From Haematobia irritans (taxonomy: Eukaryota; Arthropoda; Insecta; Diptera; Muscidae), in assembly GCF_050003625.1 (NCBI RefSeq), contig NC_134400.1:194321918-194385917 (forward strand): a stretch of DNA of 64,000 bases, given 5' to 3'. This document shows positions 35,787-48,325 of this stretch, piece after piece (the first letter of the stretch is position 1; each line of letters opens with the position of its first letter). Below the pieces are notes generated by a model. It did no database searches and was not told the origin of the DNA. It worked only from the letters and a program-made list of their open reading frames with translations. The position numbers and the translations under genes were made by a program.

Positions 35787-35792
35787 AATAAA
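35787..35792 (+). terminator. Poly(A) signal of the small secreted protein gene
   Basis: AATAAA lies 150 bp after the stop codon, a normal 3' UTR length for a small fly gene. Confidence 0.6.
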
Positions 35793-36163
35793 TTTACGTT
35801 GAATAAGGGGAAATTCAAATGTGAGCTTTTATTCTTGATAACGGCGGGGTTTGTTAAGCAAAGCTTTTAAACACATTCATATCGACTGGCGATATCTTAT
35901 GAAAATTGTGTTTTGCCTCCATTTTGTCTGTACAGAATGCGAATTTTGGAAATGCAACCTAAAAAAAATGTCATAATTTCAGCGGGCAGAAAAGAATTCA
36001 AAGCAGCACAAAGGGCAATTGCAGCACTCTCGTTTATCGACAGTGCTTGATAAAACAAAATGGTCATGGTATAAAGTTTGATCTACTAAAAAATGTGCCT
36101 GCCAGAAATATTGATGTTAGACCCCATCAAATATATATCGACTCAGAATCACCACCTGAGCAC
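35793..36163. other. Intergenic DNA with a mini-me scrap
   Basis: No gene seen. Bases 36072-36150 ('aaatattgatgttagacccc', then 'cgactcagaatcaccacc') are an inverted piece of the family G head end found at 31065-31135. Confidence 0.45.
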
Positions 36164-36290
36164 GGTTGCCACATTTGGTAGAATTCTACCAAAAATGGTG
36201 GATTTTTTACGGTTTGGCAGATTGGTAGAAATCTCGATGTTTTGGTAGAATTTGGATATATTTTTCTCCAACTAAGAGGTATTTTACAAA
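36164..36290 (+). repeat. Second type of 29-bp-array border (GGTAGAATTCTACC)
   Basis: Reads CGGTTGCCACATTTGG, then the palindrome GGTAGAATTCTACC, then AT-rich sequence leading into the 29-bp array. A second copy is at 39905-40030 beside a short array. It shares the GGTTGCCAC leader with the CTCGAG border type. Confidence 0.7.
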
Positions 36291-38946
36291 TTATCTATAG
36301 ACATAATCTTTTGACAAAATTTTCTATAGAAATAAAATTTTCACAAAAATTTCTATGGAAATAAAATTTTGACAAAATTTTCTATGGAAATAAAATTTTG
36401 ACAAAATTGACAAATAGAGAAAACAAATGTTGACAAAATTTTCTAGAAAAATAAAATTTCACAAAATTTTCTATAGAAATAAAATGTTGGCAAAATTTTA
36501 TATAGAAATAAAATATTGGCAAAATTTTCTATAGATATAAAATATAGACAAAATTTCCTATAGAATTTAAATTTTGACAAAATTTTCTATAGAAATAAAA
36601 TTGTGACAAAATTGTCTATAGAAATAAAATTTTGACAAAATTTTCTAGAGAAAAGAAACTTTGACAAAATTTTCTAGAGAAATAAAATTTTGACAAAATT
36701 TTCTATAGAAATAGAGTTTTGAGAACATTTTCTACAAAAATAATATGTTGACAAAATTTTCTATAGAAATAAAATATTGACAACATTTTCTACAAAAATA
36801 ATATATTGACAAAATTTTATATTGAAATAAAATTTCGACAAAAATGTCCATAAAAAAATATTTTGACAAAATTTTCTATAGAAATAAAATTTTGACACAA
36901 TTTTCTAGAGAAAAAAAATTGGCAAAATTTTTCAGAGAAATAAATTTTTCTGCAGAAATAAAATTTTGACAAAATTTTCTATAGAAATGGAATTTTGAAA
37001 AAATTTTCTATAGAAATAAAATGTTGACAAAATTTTCTATAGAAATAAAATTTTGACAACATTTTCTATAGAAATAAAATTTTGATAAAATTTTCTATAT
37101 AAATAAAGATTTGACAAAACAAAATATTGACAACATTTTCTACAGAATATTTACAACACTTTCTACAGAAATAAAATTTTGACAAAATTTTCTATAGAAA
37201 TAAAATTTTCTATGGAAATAAAATTTTGACAAAATTTTCTATAGAAATAAAATTTTCTATGGAAATAAACTTTTGACAAAATTTTCTATAGAAATAAAAT
37301 TTTGACAAAATTTTCTATAGAAATAAAATATTGACAAAATTTTCTAGAGAAAAAAAATTTTGACACAATTTTCTAGAGAAATAAAAAATTGAAAATATTT
37401 GTAAGAGAAATAAACTTTTGACAAAATTTTCTATAGAATAAAATATTGACAAAATTTTCTATAGAAATAAAATTTTGACAACATTTTCTATAGAAATAAA
37501 ATTTTGACAAAATTTTCTATAGAAATAAAGATTTGACAAAATAAAATATTGACAACATTTTCTACAGAATATTCACAACACTTTCAACAGAAATAAAATT
37601 TTGACAACATTTTCTATAGAAATAAAATTTTGAACAAATTTTCTATAGAAATAAAATTTTGACAAAAAGTTTCTATAGACATAAAATTTTGACAAAAATT
37701 TCTATAGAAATAAAATTTTGACACAATTTTCTAGAGAAAAAAAAAATTGACAAAATTTTTCAGAGAAATAAAATTTTGACAAAATTTTCTATAGAAATAA
37801 AATATTGACAAAATTTTCTATAGAAATAAAATTTTGACAAAATTTTCTATAGAAATAAAATTTTGACAAAATTTTCTATAGAAATAAAGATTTGACAAAA
37901 TAAAATATTGACAACATTTTCTACAGAATATTCACAACACTTTCTACAGAAATAAAATTTTGACAACATTTTCTATAGAAATAAAATTTTGACATTTTCT
38001 ATAGAAATAAAATTTTGAACAAATCTTCTATAGAAATAAAATTTTGACAAAAAAGTTTCTATAGAAATAAAATTTTGACACAAATTTCTATAGAAATAAA
38101 ATTTTGACAAAATTTTCTATAGAAAAAAATTTTGACAAAATTTTCTGTAAAAATAAAATATTGACAAAATTTTCTATAGAAATACAATTTTGACAAAATT
38201 TTCTATAGAAATAAAATTTTGACATCATTTTCTATAGAAATAAAATTTTGACAACATTTTCTATAGAATTAAAATTTTGACAAAATTTTCTATAGAAATA
38301 ACATTTTGACAAAATTTTCTATAGAAATAACATATTTAAAAATTTTCTATAGAAATAAAATTTTGACAAAATTTTCTATAGAAATACAATTTTGACAAAA
38401 TTTTCTATAGAAATAAAATTTTGACAAAATTTTCTATAGAAATAAAATTTTGACAACATTTTCTATAGAAATAAAATTTTGACAAAATTTTCTATAGAAA
38501 TAGAATTTTGACAAAATTTTCTATATAAATAAAATTTTGACAAAATTTTCTATAGAAATAAAATTTTGACAAAAATTTCTATAGAAATAAAATTTTCTAT
38601 AGAAATAAAATTTTGACAAAATTTTCTATAGAAAAAAACATTTTGAAAACATTTTCTATAGAAATAAAATTTTGACAAAATTTTCTATAGAAATACAATT
38701 TTGAAAAAATTTTCTATAGGAATAAAATTTTGACAAAAATTTCTATAGAAATAAAATTTTGACAACATTTTCTATAGAAATAAAATTTTGACAACATTTT
38801 TTATAGAAATAAAATTTTGACAACATTTTCTATAGAAATAAAATTTTGACAAAATTTTTTAAAGAAATAATATTTTGACAAAATTTGCTATAGAAATAAA
38901 ATTTTGACAAAATTTTCTATAAGAAGAAAATATTGACAAAATTGTT
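36281..38946 (-). repeat. Long 29-bp palindromic array (~90 units)
   Basis: Minus-strand units. A block with 'agatttgacaaaa' and 'acattttctacagaatatt' recurs near 37106, 37528 and 37888, so a block of about 360-420 bp was duplicated twice. Confidence 0.95.
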
Positions 38947-39519
38947 TTTTGTTCTAAAGAGCACTAATTAAGTACTAAGGGTTGGGCGGATTTCGGATCT
39001 TTCTTAGCACTTTTTTACAATCCTCAATCATTCTTCATATCTTTGCCATCGCAATGATAAATCTCTTATATTTATGTTTTTTTTTGTTTGCCACTAACTT
39101 TAGAAGTGCATTATACCGAATTACATCCATTATTCCACAATGGGAGGTATTCATTAGAAGGGAAGAGATTTCTTCGATATCCCATTGTTTGTTATGACCT
39201 TAAAGTAAGCATTGTAGCTACAAAAACAAATATCCTTTATACGTGGTTAACTCCATGGGATATCTTGTTAGTCCAGAAAAATGAGAACAAGTAGCAAATT
39301 AGATGGAATAATCTATCAAAGAAATACAACTAAAAAACCTAGGATATATTTTGTCAACAATCCTATGCTAACCATTACCCCGCTTATTTGCATTGAGTGA
39401 ATGCTAAAACAGAAAGAACATTTTCCAAGTAATTTCCAAGAAATTCAAATGAAATTCTCGATTTGGAATAATCGAGTTGAAGAAATTCTTATTATGATGT
39501 CACTGAAAGAAAAACCCGG
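38947..39519. other. Intergenic DNA, no gene recognised
   Basis: Overlapping frames of about 70 codons are present but show no domain, signal peptide or splice support. Confidence 0.4.
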
Positions 39520-39850
39520 AGCACAAAATTGTATGCAAAATTTGTAGGTACCAACCAAATTTATCAAAAACCTTTTTTTTGGGAGTTTCAAGTGTAGTTC
39601 ACTTTGGGTTTACTGAATTAACAGAATTTAATACGATAATTGGTTGATTGTTTTGCTTCAATTCGAGGATGCTGATGAGCTATGCGGTAATGCCGAAACA
39701 GCTGTCCATCCAACTATCTTGCAGTCTATAGAGCTTTGCTCAAATAAATTTGACAAGCATACTTTTCCTTTTTCTGTTGGTTAAGCTACACTTTTTCAGT
39801 TTAGTCAATGCATGGTTGTATGCTGAAGTCAGAACAACAAAAATGCTTGG
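39520..39850 (+). repeat. Dispersed repeat H, copy 1
   Basis: Shares 'gaggatgctgatgag', 'catcttgcagtctatag' type motifs, 'ttggttaagctacact' and 'tcaatgcatggtt' in the same order with 47520-47795. Length about 300 bp. No boxes or coding frame recognised; both copies lie next to 29-bp arrays. Confidence 0.7.
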
Positions 39851-39902
39851 CATTAAAAATTTAATATTTTTGATGGAGCTAGGTAGTATCAGACCCCTCT
39901 TA

Positions 39903-40096
39903 ACCACGGTTGCCATAGAATTCTACCAAAAATGGTAAATTTTTTACTGTTTGGTACATTGGTAAAATTTTTCATGTTCTGGTCGATTTTGCGAAACATT
40001 CCACTCCACCAAAGAGGTACTTCAATTCCTTACAGAAATAAAATTTTAACAAATTTTTCTATAGAAATAAAAATTTGAAAAAATTGTCTATAGAAA
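39903..40096 (+). repeat. Array border (GAATTCTACC type) and short 29-bp array
   Basis: ACCACGGTTGCCATAG and GAATTCTACCAAAAATGG are followed by two or three minus-strand 29-bp units that abut the A6 element. Confidence 0.65.
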
Positions 40097-41680
40097 ACAA
40101 GTATATACAGCCGTAAGTTCGGCCAGGCCGAATCTTATGTACCCTCCACCATGGATTGCGTAGAAACTTCTACGAAAGACTGTCATCCACAAATTTCAAC
40201 TCACATGGTTGTTAAATATCATATACTACCACCACGTACCAAATTTCAACCAGATCGGATGAATTTTTCTTCTCCAAAAGGCACCAGAGGTCAAATCTGG
40301 GGATCGGTTTATATGGGAGCTATATATTATTATGGACTGATAGGAACCAATTCCTGCATGGTTATTGGATACCCTATACTAACATCACATACCAAATTTC
40401 AGCCGAATGGGAAGAATTTTGCTCTTCCAAGGTGCTCCGGAGGTCAAATCTGGGGATCGGTTTATATGGGGCCTATATATAATTATGGACCGATATCGAC
40501 CAATTTTTGCATGGGGGTTTGAGGCCATATATTAACATCACGCACCAAATTTCAACTGAATCAGATAAATTTTGGTCTTGCAAGAGGCTCCGGAGGACAA
40601 ATCGGGTGATCGGTTTATATGGGGGCTATATATAATTATGAACCGATGTGGACCAATTTTTGCATGGTTGTTAGAGACCATATACCAACACCATGTACCA
40701 AATTTCAGCCGGATCGGATGAAATTTGCTTCTCTTAGAGGCTCTGCAAGCCAAATCGGGGGATCGGTTTATATGGGGGCTAGATATAATTATAGACCGAT
40801 GTGGACCAATTTTTGCATGATTGTGAGAGACCATATACCAACACCATGTACCAAATTTCAGCCGGATCGGATGAAATTTGCTTCTCTTAGAGGCTCCGCA
40901 AGCCAAATCGGGGGATCGGTTTATATGGGGACTGTATAGAATTATGGACCGATATGGACCAATTTTTGCATGGTTGTTAGAGACCATATACCAACACCAT
41001 GTACCAAATTTCAGCCGGATCGAATGAAATTTGCTTCTCTTAGAGGCCTCGCAAGCCAAATCGGGGGATCGGTTTATATGGGGGCTATATATAATTATGG
41101 ACCGATGTGGACCAATTTTTGTATAGAGGTTAGAGACCTTATACTTACTCCATGTACCAAATTTCAGCCGGATCGGATGAAATTTGCTTTTCTTAGAGGC
41201 TCCGCAAGCCAAATCGGGGGATCGGTTTATATGGGGGCTATATATAATTATGGACCGATGTGAACCAATTTTTGCATGGTTGTTAGAGACCATATACTAA
41301 CACCTTGTACCAAATTTCAGCCGGATCGGATGAAATTTGCTTCTCTTAGAGGCCTCGCAAGCCAAATCGGGGGATCGGTTTATATGGGGGCTATATATAA
41401 TTATGGACCGATGTGGACCAATTTTGGTATGGTGGTTAGATACCATATACTAACACCATGTACCAAATTTCAGCCGGATCGGATGAAAGTCGATAGCTTG
41501 TTTCGTTCGGAAGTTAGCGTGATTTCAACAGACGGACTGACGGACGGACGGACATGCTCAGATCGACTCAGAATTTCACCACGACCCAGAATATATATAC
41601 TTTATGGGGTCTTAGAGCAATATTTCTATGTGTTACAAACGGAATGACAAAGTTAATATACCCCCCTATGGTGGAGTATA
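40097..41680 (-). mobile_element. Family A element (copy A6)
   Basis: Tail end at the left (acaagtatatacagcc, TTCGGCCAGGCCGAA, ACCCTCCACCATGG), then very regular 153-bp units (starts near 40611, 40764, 40917), then (GACG)n at 41529-41552, the core and the head end GGTGGAGTATA. Both strands stay open over several units, for example 40538-41293 on the minus strand. Confidence 0.85.
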
Positions 41681-41689
41681 AAAATTTAC

Positions 41690-42250
41690 AAAATTTTTTA
41701 GAGAGAAAAATTTATTGACAAAATTTTCTATAGAAATAAAATTTTACTAACATTTTCTATAGAAATAAAATTTTACCAACATTTTCTATAGAAATAACAT
41801 TTTGACTAAATTTTCTACATAAATAAAATTTTGGCAAAATTTTCTATAGAAAAAAATTTATATTTCTATAGAAATGAAATTTTGGCAAAATTTTCTATAA
41901 AAATAAAATTTTGACAAAATTTTCTATAGAAATAAAATTTTGACAAAATTTTCTATAGAAATAGAATTTTGACAAAATTTTCCAGAGAAATAAAATGTTG
42001 ACAAAATTTTCTATAGAAATAGAATTTTGACAACATTTTCTCTAGAAATAAAATTTTGACTAAATTTTCTATAGAAATAAAATTTTGACTAAATTTTCTA
42101 TAGAAATAAAATTTTGACTAAATTTTCTATAGAAATAAAATTTTGACAAAATTTTCGATAGAAAAAAAATGTTGACTAAATTTTCTATAGAAATAAAATT
42201 TTACCAAAAGTTTCTATAGAAATAAAATTTTGACAAAATTTTCTATACGT
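41690..42250 (-). repeat. 29-bp palindromic array (~19 units)
   Basis: Minus-strand units directly next to the A6 head, with a GACT-centred variant repeated several times near 42055-42125. Confidence 0.9.
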
Positions 42251-42910
42251 CTATACGGACCAAAAATGTATAATGCTGTAAACTAATTTTTGTCCGGTCG
42301 TATATATTACTTTTTAGAGTGTAGTCAAAATGTATCCTCAGTAACTGGTTTGGCCAATGTCAAATTTTCCTCACTATCCTCTACTTGGAGTTCATTGGAA
42401 TGATATACCCTTTGAAGCCACTTACATTACTTGTTGGCTCTTAGTGATATTTTACCTCCTATGGTTAGGACTTTTATTTGTCAGTTTGTTGAAAGCATTA
42501 TACTGATTTGCACTTTTCCCCGAATTTTCCCAAAATATTTTCTATACAATTATTCCTTGTTATCTTTATGGCTATGAAATGATAATGATGATGATGATGA
42601 TTTTTTTTAATATTCTTTTGTATTGTTTATGTCTAGCCTCTAAGTAATTTATTCGAGTATAGGGAAGAGAATGCAGGGTGTTATTTTGATAAATAATTTT
42701 AAGCGATTTAGATAATATCATCAGATTGACCAAATCCAAAAGCTCGCACGAAAGAATAAAACTTCATTGGGAAAAAGTCTTAAATTTTTAAAATAGCTAC
42801 AAGGGTGAAAGGCCAATATCGAAATGAATGCTTTTATTCGACTTAGATATTCAAAAACAGCTGAATTTATTGCAAAACATCTGTTCTATTTGACTGGCTT
42901 GGAGTTTTAT
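42251..42910. other. Intergenic DNA with a short (ATG)n tract
   Basis: No gene recognised. A trinucleotide run at 42579-42602 is the only clear feature. Confidence 0.4.
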
Positions 42911-42913
42911 CAT

Positions 42914-43282
42914 TCAGATACTGCGACAAAAAAAAAAATTCTTACCTTTTAACTCAATCCACGAATTAATCCAATTTTTGACTTCCTCATAAGAACAAAT
43001 ACGCTGATCAGCCCGGTCATGCGTCATCGATTGGAACAAGTGGTAATCAGAAGTAGCCGTGCCTTGACTATACGGCCCGTTGGTTAAGACTTCCCATATG
43101 AGTGTTTCCAACTGGGAAGCTTTTATAGGTTTTGCAAAATGAGGCCGAGCGTTATGGTGCTGCAAAATCATAATGTCTTTCCATGTATTGTGGCCGTTTA
43201 TCCCGTAATATTCGGTCCAAATGTATCGAGATGGACACAAAGCTCCTTTGGTCATATCATTCCATTGCTGCCATCGAACCAT
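42914..43282 (-). pseudogene. Mariner (DD34D-class) transposase remnant
   Basis: A 122-codon minus-strand frame matches the C-terminal half of mariner transposases: HHNARPHFAKP (normally HDNARPH), WEVLTNGPYS, TSDYHLFQSM, then RSYEEVKNW-like RICSYEEVKNWI. The second catalytic Asp is His, and the spacing to the final Asp is 35 rather than 34, so the copy is dead. No terminal repeats were found. Confidence 0.85.
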
Positions 43283-43399
43283 CTAGTAGCTGCACTGAAT
43301 AAAATATTGTCGTGAGGCCATAGATTTCATGTCCTTAAAATACGTATGCAAATTTTGCAAATTTCGTTTTGTACATATAATTAAGTGATTTGACTTACA

Positions 43400-43722
43400 A
43401 AAGGGTATCATAAAATGAAAAAAATATTTGTTTGACTATGATCAAATTGTCTTTATCAATTGTGAAAAATTCTTTAAAATTAATGAAATCGTCTTTAAAT
43501 TTGTTGAAAGCAAAAAAGCGTTTAAAAAGAAGAGATGTTTTTCAACACTTTATTTTAAAGACGATTTTTACTTCAACCACAGCATAATTTCTTCTTGAAT
43601 TTGGAAATTGAATTGTTCATTAACATGTCTTTAAAGGACTTTGATAGCACATGAAGAAAAAATATGAAAAACGAAAAAATTTTAATTTAAAAGGCAATAG
43701 TATCTTAAGTGTATCCTTACTT
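43400..43722 (-). mobile_element. Decayed copy of the CACTG MITE
   Basis: On the minus strand it follows the MITE at 60994-61649: 'agtatccttac', 'cttcatatgctatcaaag', 'acttcaaacatag' and 'tttaaaataaagt' relatives occur in the same order. Its ends are lost; the right side is cut by the B3 element. Confidence 0.6.
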
Positions 43723-43728
43723 CACTAC

Positions 43729-46700
43729 TGCTCCACACTGTGGAACAGGGTATTATAAGTTAGTGCATATGTTTGCAACACCCAGAAGGAGACGAGATAG
43801 ACACATGGTGTCTTTGGCAAAAATGCTCAGGGTGGGTTCCTGAGTCGATATAGCCATGTCCGTCTGTCCCTGAACACATTTTTGTAATCAAAGTCTAGGT
43901 CGCAGTTTTAGTCCAATCGACTTCAAATTTGGCACAAGTATGTGTTTTGGCTCAGAATAGATCCCAATTGATTTTATTGAAATCGGTTCAGATTTAGATA
44001 TAGCTCCCATATATATCTTTCGCCCGATATGCACTAATATGGACCCAGCAGGCAGAATTTTACCCTAATTTGCTTAAAATTTTGCACAAGAAGAACAATT
44101 AGTACTATAGTCAAGTGTGCCAAATTTTATTGAAATCGATTCAGATTTAGAAATTTTGTACAAACATAACACTTAGTCGTATAGTCAAGTGTGCAAAATT
44201 TGATTGAAATCGGTTCAGATTTAGATATACCTCCCATATATATCTTTCGCGTGATATGGACTTATATGGCCCCAGAAGCCAGATTTTTGGCCGAATTTGG
44301 TTGAAATTTTTCACTAGGAGTACAATTAGTAGTATAATCAAGTGTGCAAAATTTGATTGAAATCGGTTTAGATTTAGATATAGCTCAAATATATATCTTT
44401 CGCCCGATATGGACTAATATGGTCCTAAAAGCCAGAGTTTTGGCCCAATTTGGTTGAAATTTTGCACAGGGAGTAGATTTAGCATTGTAGCTACGCGTGC
44501 CAAATTTGGTTGAAATCGATTCAGATTTAGATATAGCTCCCATATATATCTTTCGCCCGATATGCACTTATATGGACCCAGAAGCCAGAGTTTTATCCCG
44601 ATTAGCTTGAAATTTTGCACAAGGAGTACAATTGGTAGTATAGTCATTTGTGCCAAATTTGATTGAAATCGGTTCAGATTTAGATATAGCTTCCATATAT
44701 ATTTTTCGCCCGATATGGACTTATATGGCTCCAGAAGCCCGAGTTTTGGCCCAATTTGGTTGAAATTTTGCACAGGGAGTATAGTTAGCATTGTAGCTAT
44801 GCGTGCCAAATTTGATTGAAATCGGTTCAGATTTATATATAGCTCCCATATATAGCTTTCGCCCGATTTACACTCATATGACCACAGAGGCCAATTTTTT
44901 GCTCCGCTTTAGTTGAAAGTTTGCACATGGAGTAGAATTAGCATTGTAGCTATGCCTGCCAAATTTGGTTGAAATCGGTTCAGATTTAGATATAGCTCCC
45001 ATATATATGTTTTTCTGATTTCGACAAAAATGGTCAAAATACCAACATTTTCCTTGTAAAATCGCCACTGCTTAGTAGAAAAGTTGTAAAACTGACTCTA
45101 ATTTTGCTAAACTTGTAATACATATATATCGAGCGATAAATCATAAATAAACTTTTGCGAAGTTTCCTTAAAATTGCTTCAGATTTAAATGTTTCCCATA
45201 TTTATACCCACCACCATAGAATGGTGACGGGGTATAATAAGTTTGTCATTCCGTTTGTAACGCATCGAAATATCGATTTCCGACTATATAAAGTATATAT
45301 ATTCTTGATCAGGGAGAAATTCTAAGACGATATAAGCATGTCCGTCTGTCTGTCTGTCTGTCTGGCTGTCTGTTGTAATCACGCTACAGCATTCAATAAT
45401 GGAGCTATCGTCCTGAAATTTGGCACAGAATCGTCTTTTGTCTGCGCGCAGGTCAAGTTCGAAGATGGGCTATATCGGGCCATGTTTTGGTATAGCCCCC
45501 ATATAAACCGACTTCCCGATTTGGGGTCTTTCGCTTTTAGAAACCGTAGTTTTCATCCAATTTGCGCGAAATTGAAAATCTAGAGATATTTTGGGACCTT
45601 GAAGAGGTGTGCCGAAAATGGTGAGTGTCGGTCCATGTTTTGGTATAGCCCCCATATAAACCGACTTCCCGATTTGGGGTCTTTCGCTTATAGAAACCGT
45701 AGTTTTCATCCAATTTGCGCGAAATTGAAAATCTAGAGGTATTTTGGGACCTTGAAGAGGTGTGCCAAAAATGGTGAGTGTCGGTCCATGGTTTGGTATA
45801 GCTCCCATATAAACCGACCTCCCGATTTGGGGTCTTTCGCTTATAGAAACCGTAGTTTTCATCCAATTTGCGCGAAATTGAAAATCTAGAGATATTTTGG
45901 GACCTTGAAGAGGTGTGCCAAAAATGGTGAGTGTCGGTCCATGTTTTGGTATAGCCCCCATATAAACCGACCTCCCGATTTTACTTCTTGGGCTTATAGA
46001 AACCGTAGTTTTTATCCAATTTGCCTGAAATTGGAAATCTAGAGGTATGTTTGGGCTATAAAGAGGTGTGCCGAAAACGGTTAGTATCGGTCGGTATTTT
46101 AGTATAGCCCCCATAAGAAAGATTTCCCGATTTAACTCCGTAGGTTTCTAGAAACCGTAGTTTTTATCCGATTTGCCTGAAATTGTAAATATTCTCGCAT
46201 TTAAGGCTCACAAAAACGTGTATCGGATTAAGTTTTTATCGGTCCATTTGGTAGTGCCTCCATATAGACCAATTTCACTTCTTGTGAGTATAGAAGGCGC
46301 ACTGATCATGAAAATTGCTTGAAACTCAATATAAAATTTTCAGATTTTATTTTTCGGGTGAAAATCTACAGATTTAAAATTTCAAATCAAGACGTTATTT
46401 TATAATTTTCTTGCACACTTACAAGAGATGATAATGATTCCTCTAAAACTCAAACAAAAATGGTTCTTATAAATCCAGAATCTGATATAGTCCTCATAGG
46501 TGAAATCTTTAAATATATCTTCGGGAAGTGTCCTCAAGTCCTCAAGCCCTCCTGAAATTTCAAAGGAAATCCTAATATTTGGTTCATGGTGGTGGGTATT
46601 TAAGATTCGGCCCGGCCGAACTTACTGCTGTATATACTTGTTTTTTACTAAAATTGTGTTCCACCATAGTGCATAAGCCACCTTAAATTTTGAGTCTATA

Positions 46701-46890
46701 GATTTTGTAAAAGTCTATCAAATTCTGTCCAAATCGAGTGATATTTCAATGTATGTATTTGGGACAAATCCTTGTATATAGCACCCAACACATTTGACGG
46801 ATGTGATATGGTATCGAAAATTTAGATCTACAAAGTGGTGCAGGGTATAATATAGTCGGCCCCGCCCGACTTTAGACTTTCCTTACTTGT
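43729..46890 (+). mobile_element. Family B element (copy B3), host of nested C1
   Basis: The head retains GCTCCACACTGTGGAACAGG and the 'acacccagaaggagacgag' block, with a shrunken GTCY tract. Then come 153-bp B units (for example 44211 and 44364) and, after the nested C1 element, the B tail with GTGGTGCAGGGTATA, the GTCGGCCCCGCCCGAC hairpin and ACTTGT. Without C1 the element is about 1.7 kb. Confidence 0.85.
45203..46641 (+). mobile_element. Family C mini-me-like element (copy C1), nested in B3
   Basis: TATACCCACCACCAT head, the AAGTATATATATTCTTGATC core typical of mini-me, (GTCY)n at 45340-45373, units with a 153-bp period (45491, 45644, 45797, 45950), an ATGGTGGTGGGTATT subterminal repeat, a CGGCCCGGCCG hairpin and TATATACTTGT. 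It lies in a T run whose unoccupied form is at 11243-11252 in copy B2. Confidence 0.9.
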
Positions 46891-46989
46891 TTTCGTATGA
46901 ACTACACATTATCTTGAATACAATTAACAGAATAATCTAATTTTCAACATGTCTTAAAGGTTAAATTTACACCATCAATGACAAAATTA

Positions 46990-47455
46990 GGTCAATAGAA
47001 ATAAAATTTTGACAATATTTTCTATAGAAAAAAATTTTCACAAAATTTTCTATAGAAATAAAATTTTTAAAAAGTTTCTATAGAAACAAAATATTTTTTT
47101 ATAGAAATAAAATTTTGACAAACTTTTCTATAGAAATAAAATTTTTAAAAAAATTTCTATAGAAATAAAATTTGACAAAAATTTCCACAGAAACAAAATT
47201 TTGACAAAATTTTCTATAGAAATAAAATTTTGAAAAACAATTTTTGGGAAATAGATTTTTCTATAGAAATAAAATTTTGACAAAATATTTTCAACCTGTC
47301 TTAAAAGTTAAATTTACACCATCAATGACAATACTAGGTTAAGATTTTCAATAGAAATAACATTTTGACAAAATTGTCTATAGAAAAAAATTTTCACAAA
47401 ATTGTCTATAGAAATAAAATTTTTCACAATTTTTTTACAGAAATAAAATTTTGTT
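46990..47455 (-). repeat. 29-bp palindromic arrays (two blocks)
   Basis: Units at 46990-47290 and 47340-47455, separated by a duplicated unique piece ('cttaaaagttaaatttacac'; compare 46955 and 47292). The duplication shows that part of the flank was copied with the array. Confidence 0.85.
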
Positions 47456-47795
47456 GTTTTTTTTTTTAGGAAAAGAGATATGTTTGTTTTGAATTTATTG
47501 CGGCATAAGCCGGCTATCATACAAAACCTTTTTTCGGAAGGTTCAAGTGTGGTTCATTGTTGGGTTTAATGAACTGCCTGAATTTATTCTGATAATTGGT
47601 TGATAGTTTTGCTGCAAGTAGAGGATGCTGATGAGGAATGTGGTAATTCCGAAACGTGCGTCCATCCAACCATCTTGCAGTCTATAGGGCTTTGCCCAAA
47701 TAAATTTGAAAAACATTATTTTCCTCTGTTGGTTAAGCTACACTGGTAGTTTAGTCAATGCATGGTTTTAAGCTGAAATAAAAAAACAACAACGA
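47456..47795 (+). repeat. Dispersed repeat H, copy 2
   Basis: Same ordered motifs as 39520-39850. It begins near 'ttgcggcataagccggc' and ends near 'gaaataaaaaaacaacaacg', again between 29-bp arrays. Confidence 0.7.
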
Positions 47796-47799
47796 AAAA

Positions 47800-48320
47800 A
47801 AATTTCACAAAATTTTCCACAGACACAAAATTTTGACAAAACTTTCTATACAAATAAAATTTTGACAACATTTTCTATATAAATAAAATTTTGACAAAAT
47901 TTTCTATAGAAATAAAATTTTGACACAATCTTCAATAAAAATAAAATTTTGACAACATTTTCTATATAAATAAAAATTTGACAAAATTTTCTATAGAAAT
48001 AAAATTTTGACAAAATTTTCTATAGAAATAAAATTTTGACAAAATTTTCTATAGAAATAAAATTTTGACAACATCTTCTATAGAAATAAAATTTTGACAA
48101 AATTTTCTATAAAAATAAAATTTTGACAAACATTTCTATAGTAATAAAATTTTGACAAAATGTTTTATAGAAATAAAATTTTGACAACATCTTCTATAGA
48201 AATAAAATTTTGACAATATCTTCTATAGAAATAAAATTTTGACAAAAATTTCTATAGAAATAAAATTTTGACAAAATTTTCTATGGAAATAAAGTTTTTG
48301 ACAAAATTTTCTGTAGAAAA
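47800..48320 (-). repeat. 29-bp palindromic array (~18 units)
   Basis: Minus-strand units that run up to the A7 head. Confidence 0.9.
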
Positions 48321-48325
48321 TTTTT

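Noticed and set aside
38982..39294. Overlapping ~70-codon frames as a possible small gene
   Set aside because: No signal peptide, splice sites, promoter or recognisable domain; chance frames in AT-rich DNA are common at this length.
40538..41293. Long open frames (100-286 codons) with peptides such as HAKIGPHRSIIIYSPHINRS
   Set aside because: They follow the 153-bp tandem period, occur on both strands, lack starts or domains, and appear in every family A array; they are treated as by-products of the 51-codon repeat.
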